A DNA stretch of 31,005 bases from JAKEGK01 sp050116575 (GTDB taxonomy: Bacteria > Pseudomonadota > Gammaproteobacteria > SZUA-152): contig JASFOJ010000042.1 in the NCBI GenBank assembly GCA_050116575.1, positions 1-31,005 of the forward strand, read 5' to 3'. Within the stretch, counting starts at the first letter, position 1; every line of letters starts with the position of its first letter. The notes below the pieces were generated by a model. That model did not search any database, was not told where the DNA came from, and was given only the letters and a program-made list of their open reading frames with translations. Below are positions 15,999-23,530 of this stretch, piece by piece. The translations under genes and the position numbers were made by a program.

Positions 15999-16122
15999 AA
16001 CAGGGATTAGTACATCCTGGAATTAGGAATCAATTCAATATAGATGGATCTTTTAGTTGGATTGTGTGTTTGGTTTACAGTTAGCGTCTAGGACGGTGTA
16101 AGTAGTGTTGCATCATTCCTGG

Positions 16123-16277
16123 GCGATGTGTAATGCGTTGTGTTGGGCGTCACTGACCTGTTGTTTCATGAGTTCGACGATGGCATAGAAGCCGACGTGG
16201 CGGGTGAGGGGGAGGTGCTCGTCCAGTTACAGCTTTTCAAAGAATTCGTCGACGTCCATTTGATGGGTTTGTCCAAC
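16123..16277 (-). pseudogene. Decayed 3' fragment of sufE
   Basis: This stretch aligns with 27951-28108, the 3' end of the intact sufE, in the same orientation and at about nine identical bases in ten by eye. It covers about the last 50 codons. In the sufE frame it has a premature stop where the intact gene has a Gln codon in FEKLQLDEHL (CAA changed to TAA), plus small indels near the end. Homology stops sharply at both ends. It cannot make a SufE protein. Confidence 0.85.
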
Positions 16278-16337
16278 TATGTATAGGTACACTTGTTCCT
16301 GTTTCTAGCCGGCTTAATTTGGTAGCCTGCAACATTA

Positions 16338-16526
16338 CTGCAGGTCGTTGGATATCCAATTACGCTACTCTTTGAGTAATGATGCTTTGCTTATGGGGGA
16401 ACACGCCTGGCGGTTTGCGAACAGCGGCCAGAATTTGGCCGGTTTGAAACACTATCCTTATCCAAATCTAATATCTATCTAACAAAGGCGAGCCAGGATT
16501 TTGTTTGGCCGGTAATGTATTCCCGA
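16338..16526 (+). pseudogene. Decayed 3' fragment of the outer-membrane barrel gene
   Basis: This stretch aligns with about 11325-11508, the last 60 codons of the barrel gene of the ABC/LolA-like cassette, in the same orientation. Best-conserved parts: GCTACTC-TTGAGTAATGATG, ACGCCTGGC and AATGTATT at the end. Similarity is about 80 percent in the first third and lower after that (by eye), with indels that break the frame and loss of the stop. Either an old copy of that gene or of a close paralogue. Confidence 0.7.
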
Positions 16527-16677
16527 GTTTTTCGTGGCGGTGCGAGCAAACAGTTCGTTACCTGCTTGTTTGTGCCAATATTTGCAATTAAAGTAGTCTT
16601 CATCTGTATTTATCTTGCGATCAAATATTAACCACCTTGTCGCCCAATTTAGGTCGTGGTGCTCAATATTAAAATAC

Positions 16678-16899
16678 AAAAATTTACATTGCTGTCCCAC
16701 ACAAACTTGTTTTTGTCATACCGGCGAATGCCGGTATCCAGCAAGTCTTTCAAAAACCTGGATTCCGGCCTTCGCCGGAATGACGACCACCCGCTTTGTG
16801 AATTCCACGTCCCTCGCCTGTTCAGAGGGTCTGTAGCTGTTATTTCAGACAAATGTATCACTTTCCTATCTGTAGTGTGGGACAGCAATGAAAAATTTA
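16678..16899. mobile_element. MITE-like element, 204 bp, with 16-bp inverted ends and 9-bp target duplication
   Basis: Perfect terminal inverted repeats CATTGCTGTCCCACAC (16687-16702) and GTGTGGGACAGCAATG (16875-16890) enclose a 204-bp element. It is flanked by a perfect 9-bp direct repeat AAAAATTTA (16678-16686 and 16891-16899), the mark of transposition. It has no transposase gene, so it is non-autonomous and would need a transposase supplied in trans. A 9-bp duplication fits several IS families (for example IS4-like or IS1-like); I cannot assign one without a search. Confidence 0.85.
16715..16784. repeat. Inverted pair of REP-like palindromes
   Basis: Two palindromic units in head-to-head orientation, GTCATACCGGCGAATGCCGG (continuing TATCCAG) and CTGGATTCCGGCCTTCGCCG (continuing GAATGAC), are separated by about 16 bases. 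Each folds on itself (CCGGC-GAA-GCCGG type) and the two together make a longer hairpin. The consensus is typical of intergenic REP/BIME-like repeats widespread in proteobacteria. It lies wholly inside the MITE-like element. Confidence 0.75.
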
Positions 16900-17033
16900 A
16901 TAAAAACATTGTTCAATTCGTTACTGTTCAAGTTGCTGCTCTATTATACTGTTCGTTGGTAGGTTTATTTTGGGGTGTTAAATTGTAGGGTTAATAGCTG
17001 TATAACGACATTGAACAGGATTAACTCGCGGGC

Positions 17034-17065
17034 TTGTTTCTGGATAACCGGGTTTTTGCTATACT
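17034..17065 (+). promoter_or_regulatory. Candidate sigma-70 promoter for the nine-gene cluster
   Basis: An extended -10 element TGCTATACT (17057-17065) is present about 215 bases before the first gene of the cluster. A weak -35-like TTGTTT lies at 17034 with long spacing, which extended -10 promoters tolerate. The leader that follows holds an isolated AAGGAG at 17226 that is too far from the first ATG (17281) to be its ribosome binding site. Confidence 0.4.
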
Positions 17066-17280
17066 GTGATCGGGATCGTTAGTTTTAATATCACGAGTCG
17101 TTGTTAGCTGGCCGGTGTGTAGCGTGGTGATGAGCGTTAATTGGGAATGCGGTGGAAACAATAAAGTGATAAGTCAGCTAAGCGGAACGTAATACAGCGA
17201 TACTCAATGTCGATGGGAAAAATATAAGGAGAAGTGGTTAAGATTAAGGACTGCATAATATTCCAAACAAATAATGCCCT

Positions 17281-18006
17281 ATGAAACCGACATTGTCCCT
17301 CCGAATCCAGCATCCTGCCGACTTAACTCATATTGAGTTATCAAACATGTTCGAGCTTTTTAGCCAATATTATGGCGCCTGTACTTTGCAAAATTTTATT
17401 AACGATATGTCGGAAAAGGACTATGTTTTCCTTATGCAGGATACGCAGACGGCCGGTATAGTAGGATTTACCACGGCGCTGGTTATGCCTTTGAGCGTTA
17501 ATTCCCGCCAAATTTGCGCGATTTATTCCGGTGACACGATCGTTCATCACCGCTATCGGGGATCACAACAATTATTGTTGTCGTGGTGTACATTTGCAGG
17601 TCAATTAAAAGCAAAAATTAACGATGCGCCTTTGTACTGGTTTTTGATTGTCAAGGGTTATCGCACATACCGTTATCTGCCGTTGTTTACCAGGCGATTT
17701 TATCCGAACTGGCGTTACCCAACCCCATCTAGAATTCAGGATATACTCGACACCATGGCAACGGCGAAATTCGGCGACGCGTATCGACCGGACAACGGGC
17801 TGATTCGTTTTAACCATTCAAAAGGGCATTTGAAAGGACATTGGGCGGATGTTCCTGAGCATTTGACGGGTAAACCGGATATTCAGTATTTTTTGGAGCG
17901 CAACCCGGGCTACCATCTTGGCGACGAACTGGCGTGTATTACCGAGCTGACAGAGACCAACCTGAAATCCCATGCATTGCGCGCGTTTAAAGGCGGTATG
18001 CATTGA
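17281..18006 (+). CDS. GNAT-like acyltransferase, first gene of the cluster
   Basis: A 241-residue soluble protein. Residues about 5-105 follow the GNAT pattern: an N-terminal strand-helix (LSLRIQHPADLTHIE), a central strand pair (GIVGFTTALVMPL ... QICAIYSGDTIVHHRYRGSQ), where HHRYRG resembles the acyl-CoA pyrophosphate loop (normally R/Q-x-x-G-x-G/A), and a helix after it. The second half (WFLIVKGYRTYRYLPLFTRRFYPNWR) is shared in style with other uncharacterised proteins of this kind. It probably transfers an acyl group to an amine or alcohol, but the loop is degenerate, so a non-catalytic fold is possible. Start ATG 17281 is forced by an upstream stop; no SD is evident. Its stop overlaps the TTG start of the GH3 gene. 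Confidence 0.6.
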   Translation: MKPTLSLRIQHPADLTHIELSNMFELFSQYYGACTLQNFINDMSEKDYVFLMQDTQTAGIVGFTTALVMPLSVNSRQICAIYSGDTIVHHRYRGSQQLLLSWCTFAGQLKAKINDAPLYWFLIVKGYRTYRYLPLFTRRFYPNWRYPTPSRIQDILDTMATAKFGDAYRPDNGLIRFNHSKGHLKGHWADVPEHLTGKPDIQYFLERNPGYHLGDELACITELTETNLKSHALRAFKGGMH

Positions 18007-19586
18007 ATACGCATTGGGAGGCCATTAAACGTGCGACGGCGCCGGCAAGTGGACTCTTTTATCAAGCTCTCGACAACCCGATACAAGCGCAACAGTATTG
18101 TTTGAACGAAATATTGCAATCAAATGCGAATTGCGAGGTCGGGCTGCACTACGATTTTTCAAGTATCAAAAATGTCTGCGAGTATCAAGACAAACTGGCC
18201 ATATCAAGTTACCGGCAAATTGATGGTACTATACAACGCATCGCCAATGGTGGAAACAATCTGCTTTACTCGGAACCTACAATTGCGTTTGAAGTAACCA
18301 GCGGCAGCGCGGGCGCGTCCAAGTTGATTCCCTTTACTAAAAACAGCCTGGTGTATCTGCAGAATGGTATCTTTCCCTGGTTATTTGACCTGGTGTCTAA
18401 TAGGAACAGGATAACGGCGGGTAGAACGTACTGGTCTGTCAGTCCCCGTACCCGCGTGAAACAGGTTACTCCCATAGGTATTTCCGTTGGATTTGACAGC
18501 GACGCCGACTATTTTGGTTCGCAACTCGCAAACCATATTGCGGCGCTTTCAGTTGGAGTGCCTGCCTCACAACATCAAAATGACGTTGCGATATGGAAAA
18601 TATTGACCGCGCGCCAGTTACTGGTCACGGAAGATCTTGCTTTTGTATCGATATGGAGCCCCACCTTTATTCTGGAATTGTTCCGCTTTATTCAGCAGTA
18701 TGTCGAACAATTTATTCGTTTTGTGGCCAGCGGCAGGGCAGAAGGTTTTGATGTGGATGTTGACACGAACTTTGTCGCCGCGCCGGAAAGGGCAGCGGTA
18801 GTGCGTGACGCTGTTTCCGCGTCGAATATAGATATTCAACAGTTGTGGCCGGGATTTGACACCCTGAGCTGCTGGATGGACGGCAGTGCGGCCCGTTTTG
18901 TACCACAGCTTTCACAATATTTTACCGCCGGACAATTGCAGGCAAAAGGGCTGCTGTCAACGGAGGGTATTATGAGTATCCCATTGTGTGATACTGAGGA
19001 TCCGGTTTTGTCCGTTACCAGTGGTTTTTACGAATTCATGGACAGCCAGGAACAACCGCGACTGTGCCATGAGTTGGAAACAGGCGAAGTTTATCGTGTG
19101 GTAATAACATTACCCAATGGATTGTATCGTTATGACAGTGGCGATTATGTCAAAGTAACGGGTTACTATCGGAATACACCAACCTTTCGGTTCGTGGGGC
19201 GTTCTGCATTAACCAGCGATATCTGTGGCGAAAAACTTTCCGATGCTTTCGTGTCGGAGAAATTGGCCGCAGTCACTGGGTTTTCGTTGCTGGCACCCAG
19301 TCTGGAGCCAAAACCTCACTATGTTTTGTTTTTAGATAACGAGCATTACACGGATACTACTGCGCGTACCGTAACAGCTACGATAGAAAAGTCGCTATGC
19401 CAAAATTCACAATATAGCTACGCCCGGGAGCTTGGTCAGCTAAATGCCCTTTCGTTTGCATTGGTAGGTAATCCAACCGAAAAATATATTCATCATGAAC
19501 TGGCGCAGGGCAAGATCCTGGGTGATATCAAACCACCTTGCCTGAGCCCAGAACTGGATTGGGCTGAAAAGCTATGTCGCCATTAA
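18003..19586 (+). CDS. GH3-family acyl-adenylating enzyme
   Basis: A 527-residue protein of the GH3 (auxin-responsive promoter) family within the adenylate-forming superfamily. The nucleotide-binding loop EVTSGSAGASKLIP is at 97-110; the later ATP/substrate block LYRYDSGDYVKVTGYY leads to FRFVGR (about 375-403), the usual end of the large domain, followed by a smaller C-terminal domain. Plant GH3 enzymes join carboxylic acids to amino acids through an acyl-AMP; bacterial members are mostly unassigned. Here it is the likely acid-activating step of the cluster. Translation starts at TTG 18003, supported by the AAAGGCGG SD 6 bases before it, by overlap with the upstream stop (TTGA), and by the lack of a nearby ATG. 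It overlaps the next gene by 13 bases. Confidence 0.85.
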   Translation: MNTHWEAIKRATAPASGLFYQALDNPIQAQQYCLNEILQSNANCEVGLHYDFSSIKNVCEYQDKLAISSYRQIDGTIQRIANGGNNLLYSEPTIAFEVTSGSAGASKLIPFTKNSLVYLQNGIFPWLFDLVSNRNRITAGRTYWSVSPRTRVKQVTPIGISVGFDSDADYFGSQLANHIAALSVGVPASQHQNDVAIWKILTARQLLVTEDLAFVSIWSPTFILELFRFIQQYVEQFIRFVASGRAEGFDVDVDTNFVAAPERAAVVRDAVSASNIDIQQLWPGFDTLSCWMDGSAARFVPQLSQYFTAGQLQAKGLLSTEGIMSIPLCDTEDPVLSVTSGFYEFMDSQEQPRLCHELETGEVYRVVITLPNGLYRYDSGDYVKVTGYYRNTPTFRFVGRSALTSDICGEKLSDAFVSEKLAAVTGFSLLAPSLEPKPHYVLFLDNEHYTDTTARTVTATIEKSLCQNSQYSYARELGQLNALSFALVGNPTEKYIHHELAQGKILGDIKPPCLSPELDWAEKLCRH

Positions 19587-20959
19587 AAATTGCGCTTATA
19601 TCACCGAAAGGTCCATTGTATCGTTACAGAAACGGTATTTTTAAGAAATCATTACGCTATGCGCCGTTGACTTTGACGACGCTTGCCTCCCTGACGCCTG
19701 ATGAGGTCAATCCACAATTTCAGTTATATGACGAAGGCGTCGAGGATGTTCCACTGGATATCGATGCGGATATTGTTGGCATGACGGTCATTACAGGTAC
19801 CGCGCCCCGTGCCTACGAACTGGCAAAACATTACCGGGAGCGGGGGATCACCGTGGTGCTGGGCGGGCCACATGTGACATTGCTACCTGAGGAAGCGCAG
19901 CAACACGCGGATACCATCGTATCCGGTTACGCGGAACAAAGCTGGCCCGCCTTAATTCGTGATTTTGAGGCGGGGAAGCTGCTGGAGCGGTACACCCAAG
20001 ACCCGGATTTGAAATTGCAAAACCTGCCGTTTCCGCGCAGGGATTTACTGGACGCCAAAAAATTTCTCACCATGGATGTATTTGAGGCAACACGCTCATG
20101 CAACCATGCCTGTAACTTTTGCGTCGCGCCGGCAGCATGGGGAAGAAAACCCTACCAGAAGCCGGTTGACTATGTTGTCGATGATATTCGCCGCCAGAAT
20201 GCGAAAAAGATTATCTTTATCGACTTGAATCTCATATCGGATCGCAAATATGCGGCCCGGCTGTTTGAAGCGCTTATTCCCTGCAACATAAGCTGGTTTG
20301 GGCTGGCCACCAGTTTGATTATGCACGACAGGGAACTGCTAAAACTCATGGCCAGAAGCGGCTGCACGGGCCTGCTGATAGGATTTGAATCCATATCAAA
20401 AGACAACCTGCGCAGCAGTAACAAGCGTTTTAACACGCCGGACCAGTATGCTGACCTCATATCACTGTTGCACCGTTACGGGATCAGTGTGATGGGATGC
20501 TTTGTCTTCGGCATGGACTACGACAACGAACAGGTATTCGATGAGACGGCGCGGTTTGTCGTCGACACCCATATTGATTTGCCCCGTTTTGCGATTGCGA
20601 CACCTTTTCCGGGTACCCCTTTTTTCGCGCGGCTCGAGCGGGAGCAACGCATACTGACCCATAATTGGGAATTGTATGATGGTCAGCACGTGGTTTTTCA
20701 GCCCAGCCAAATGGCGGTTGAAACCCTACAAAAAGGTCATGAGCGTACCTGGAAATCCGCTTACCGTTGGCGGTCGATGGCCAAACGTATTGCCGGTTCG
20801 CGCACCCAGATTCCCATCTCGATCATCGCCAACCTCGGATACCGTTACTACGCGAACCACTTGCACGATTTTTATAATTGCGATTGGTATATTGGCCAGC
20901 GGGACAGACCGGCAAAGAATGCGCTGGCAGAACGTAGCCCGCTAAAGGCCAACCTATGA
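19574..20959 (+). CDS. B12-binding-domain radical SAM enzyme (first)
   Basis: A 461-residue protein. The N-terminal Rossmann-like B12-binding domain spans about 1-140 with the GGPH motif at 97-100; the canonical base-off DxHxxG is not present (YDEGVED instead). The radical SAM domain has C176-x3-C180-x2-C183 (SCNHACNFC) for the 4Fe-4S cluster, the FGLATSL and GLLIGFES strands and a GCFVFGMDYDN end block. The C-terminal part (after about 370) is a family-specific accessory domain. Class B members of this superfamily methylate unactivated carbons or rearrange and cyclise substrates. The substrate is unknown; the GH3, Rieske and desaturase neighbours point to a small acid or lipid-derived scaffold. 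ATG 19574 overlaps the GH3 gene by 13 bases. Confidence 0.88.
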   Translation: MSPLKIALISPKGPLYRYRNGIFKKSLRYAPLTLTTLASLTPDEVNPQFQLYDEGVEDVPLDIDADIVGMTVITGTAPRAYELAKHYRERGITVVLGGPHVTLLPEEAQQHADTIVSGYAEQSWPALIRDFEAGKLLERYTQDPDLKLQNLPFPRRDLLDAKKFLTMDVFEATRSCNHACNFCVAPAAWGRKPYQKPVDYVVDDIRRQNAKKIIFIDLNLISDRKYAARLFEALIPCNISWFGLATSLIMHDRELLKLMARSGCTGLLIGFESISKDNLRSSNKRFNTPDQYADLISLLHRYGISVMGCFVFGMDYDNEQVFDETARFVVDTHIDLPRFAIATPFPGTPFFARLEREQRILTHNWELYDGQHVVFQPSQMAVETLQKGHERTWKSAYRWRSMAKRIAGSRTQIPISIIANLGYRYYANHLHDFYNCDWYIGQRDRPAKNALAERSPLKANL

Positions 20960-22311
20960 AGCTGACGTTAATACATCCCAGCATCGGTCGCCGCCCCAAC
21001 CAGCGTTACATCCGTACCTGGCAAATGGAGCCCCTGCCACCGGCACTTATTGCGGGGCTGACGCCGCCACATATTGATACGGTATTTTATGACGACCGTA
21101 TGGAAAAAATTCCCTATGATGAGCCCACTGACCTGGTCGCGATGAGCATCGAGACCTACACAGCGAAACGTGTTTATCAGATTGCCAGTGAATACCGCCG
21201 TCGCAACGTGCCGGTTGTTATCGGCGGGTTTCATGCCAGCTTGTGTCCCGATGAAGTCTCACAGTATGCAGAAACCGTGGTCGTCGGTGAGGCTGAATCC
21301 CTGTGGCGTGAAGTGATTGATGACTTTCAACACAACAATTTGCAAAAGGTCTATAAAAGTGAACACCGGCCCTCACTAAAACAGAACCACTACGACCGTT
21401 CCATATTTGCCGGTAAGCGCTACCTGTCATTGGGGTTGGTGGAAGTGGGCAGGGGCTGTAAATTCAAGTGTGATTTCTGTGCCATACAGACGGTTTTTGA
21501 GCGCAGTTACACCGCGCGGCCCATCGATGATGTGGTGAAAGAACTGCAGCAGCTAAGATCGTCGAAGCAATTTTTCTTTTTTGTGGATGATAATTTCGCA
21601 GCGGATATCAGCCAGGCCAAGGAGTTTTTAACTGCGATTGCGCCGTTGAATATCCGGTGGGTGACCCAGATGAGTATCAACGCTGCCCATGATGAAGAGT
21701 TCCTGGGTTTGCTTAACCGCGCCGGCTGCCAGGGTGTGCTAATTGGCTTTGAAAGCCTGAACAAGGAAACTCTAAAGTCCATGAAAAAAGGCTTTAATAC
21801 CATGTCCGGCGGCTATGAGAAAGCCCTGGATAACCTGCGCCGTCACAACATACGTATCTATGCAACATTTGTATTCGGGTACGATAACGACGATCATGGC
21901 ACATTCAAAGAGACTACGGAATTTGCACTGCGCCACAAGTTCTATATCGCCGCCTTCAACCACTTAACGCCTTTCCCCGGAACACCTTTATACAAAAGGC
22001 TACATAACGAAGGCAGGTTAATCTACCCGAACTGGTGGCTGGATGACAACTATAATTATAATAAATTGCCGTTTTATCCAAAGAACCTGCGTCCTGACGA
22101 ACTGCAAGATTATTGTATCGAAGCGCGGCGCCGATTTTATTCCGTGCGCAACACCCTGTACCGTGCCTTCGACAAGGTGAACGCATCGAACATGTTTATG
22201 CTTCGCAACTATTTCATGATCAATGCCATGCACAGGGCGGAGATCAGCATGCGTAATCATTATCCATTGGGAGATCAGGGATGGGAAGGACCGCTGTTGA
22301 AGGCGCAATAG
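20956..22311 (+). CDS. B12-binding-domain radical SAM enzyme (second)
   Basis: A 451-residue homologue of the preceding protein but clearly diverged, so the two probably do different steps. B12-binding domain about 1-125 with GGFHAS at 90-95 and no DxHxxG (FYDDRME in its place). Radical SAM cluster C168-x3-C172-x2-C175 (GCKFKCDFC), then FVDDNF, WVTQMSI, GVLIGFESLN and TFVFGYDNDD blocks. The C-terminal half (NHLTPFPGTPLYKRL on) is the usual accessory region of this class. The start overlaps the upstream stop as ATGA. Methyl transfer or C-C bond formation is the family expectation. Its end carries the SD of the next gene. Confidence 0.88.
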   Translation: MKLTLIHPSIGRRPNQRYIRTWQMEPLPPALIAGLTPPHIDTVFYDDRMEKIPYDEPTDLVAMSIETYTAKRVYQIASEYRRRNVPVVIGGFHASLCPDEVSQYAETVVVGEAESLWREVIDDFQHNNLQKVYKSEHRPSLKQNHYDRSIFAGKRYLSLGLVEVGRGCKFKCDFCAIQTVFERSYTARPIDDVVKELQQLRSSKQFFFFVDDNFAADISQAKEFLTAIAPLNIRWVTQMSINAAHDEEFLGLLNRAGCQGVLIGFESLNKETLKSMKKGFNTMSGGYEKALDNLRRHNIRIYATFVFGYDNDDHGTFKETTEFALRHKFYIAAFNHLTPFPGTPLYKRLHNEGRLIYPNWWLDDNYNYNKLPFYPKNLRPDELQDYCIEARRRFYSVRNTLYRAFDKVNASNMFMLRNYFMINAMHRAEISMRNHYPLGDQGWEGPLLKAQ

Positions 22312-23480
22312 ACACGTTGCCCGCTACCGCAGAACGATATACCGCAATGCCATCCGCGGTGTACGGCAATCTGGAGTATTGTATCGCGCAACCGCAACAC
22401 GACGGTGCGTTGCGTCGTCTGATGCGTGACAACCCCATTCCCGGCTGGGTGACGTTGTCCTATGAGCGTGAACCTGATTACTTTTATGCGACGACAATCG
22501 AAGGCGAAAAACATGATACGATGATCGGCATTGACCGTGACACGAACAGGATTATCGGGCTGAGCACCCGTTCGGTTCAACAACGTTTTATCAATGGCGA
22601 ACCGCGGGACGTGGGTTATTTTGGTCAGCTGCGCCTGGATCCGCGTTACCGAAATCAGATCCGGCCGCTTAAATACGGTTTTAGATTCTGCAGAAATCAC
22701 GTGCATAGCGACGGCATCACTCCTTACTATCTCACCAGTATTATTAGCGGCAACACCCGCGCCAGACAATTATTGACCGCCAATTTGCCGGGATTTCCCA
22801 CTTATCGGGAAATCGGTACATTTAACACCCTGGCAATTCCCTGTAAGGCATATAAGCAAACGCTCAATAGTAACGGTCTATCGGTACGGCGCGCCAACCA
22901 TGAGGACGCCGGAGCGATTGTTCGTTGTCTGAACCGTAATAACCAACGCTATCAGTTTGCCTCGGTGTGGACGCCTCAGGACCTTCAATCACCAACACGG
23001 TGCCGGGGCTTGTCCATCGGAGATTTTTTGATTGCGCGACGAGGCGACAAAGTAGTGGGTTGCCTGGCATGCTGGGACCAATCCACCTACAAACAAACCG
23101 TCGTACGTGGCTATAGCAAGTTCACCCGCCATACCCGGCCGGTGATTAACTTATTGTCGCGGGCGCTTGGTTACCCATCGTTACCGGCCCCGGGCCGGGA
23201 AGTTCAACAGCTTTATGTCTCCCATCTGGCGATCGACCAAGATGACCCGCAGGTATGTGTCGACTTGGTGAAAGCGCTAATGGATCAAACAAGTCGGCGG
23301 GGACATCAATTGTTGCTGCTCGGCCTGTCACACGATAACCCCATGTTGCCACTGGTGCGCAAAACCTTCAGGCATTTAACATACAGAAGCCAGCTTTACG
23401 TGGTGTACTGGGATGATGGGAAAAACGCAGCAAACAGTCTTGATGGCAGGGTAGTGCACACGGATATTGCTTTCCTTTAG
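22281..23480 (+). CDS. Double GNAT-like protein
   Basis: A 399-residue soluble protein with two GNAT-like halves. The first (about 35-165) has VGYFGQLRLDPRYRNQIRPL, where the strand and following loop mimic the acyl-CoA site. The second (about 195-370) begins LSVRRANHEDAGAIVRCLNR, a typical N-terminal GNAT strand-helix, followed by GDFLIARRGDKVVGCLACW and VQQLYVSHLAI. Tandem GNAT folds often have one active and one structural half. It may acylate an amine or serve as a carrier of the intermediate. GGGAG lies 7 bases before ATG 22281, inside the end of the second radical SAM gene (31-base overlap), so the start is well supported. Confidence 0.65.
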   Translation: MGRTAVEGAIDTLPATAERYTAMPSAVYGNLEYCIAQPQHDGALRRLMRDNPIPGWVTLSYEREPDYFYATTIEGEKHDTMIGIDRDTNRIIGLSTRSVQQRFINGEPRDVGYFGQLRLDPRYRNQIRPLKYGFRFCRNHVHSDGITPYYLTSIISGNTRARQLLTANLPGFPTYREIGTFNTLAIPCKAYKQTLNSNGLSVRRANHEDAGAIVRCLNRNNQRYQFASVWTPQDLQSPTRCRGLSIGDFLIARRGDKVVGCLACWDQSTYKQTVVRGYSKFTRHTRPVINLLSRALGYPSLPAPGREVQQLYVSHLAIDQDDPQVCVDLVKALMDQTSRRGHQLLLLGLSHDNPMLPLVRKTFRHLTYRSQLYVVYWDDGKNAANSLDGRVVHTDIAFL

Positions 23481-23530
23481 ACCACGGGTGGCATGGCAAT
23501 ATCGCCCGAATAAACTTAATTTAACTAGCA

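Larger units (their letters stand above)
16001..17280. other. Gene-free scar region between accessory blocks
   Basis: About 1.28 kb without an intact gene. It contains, in order, a decayed sufE 3' fragment (minus strand), a decayed porin 3' fragment (plus strand), about 150 bases I cannot assign, a MITE-like element with a REP-like pair inside, and about 380 bases that end as the promoter and leader of the nine-gene cluster. The parts are listed separately. Confidence 0.7.

Noticed and set aside
16479..16700. Minus-strand 73-codon frame across the porin fragment and left end of the MITE
   Set aside because: It runs through two unrelated sequences (the decayed porin copy and the transposon end), so it cannot be a native gene.
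16649..16909. Frames on both strands inside the MITE
   Set aside because: They follow the palindromes of the REP-like pair and show no transposase motif.
17234..17284. 16-codon GTG frame whose stop overlaps the first cluster gene as ATGA
   Set aside because: The AAGGAG before it is only two bases from the GTG, too close for a normal start, and the peptide has no leader-like pattern.
22275..22769. Minus-strand 164-codon frame opposite the double GNAT-like gene
   Set aside because: Antisense to a gene with a well-placed SD and GNAT-like pattern; no family resemblance.
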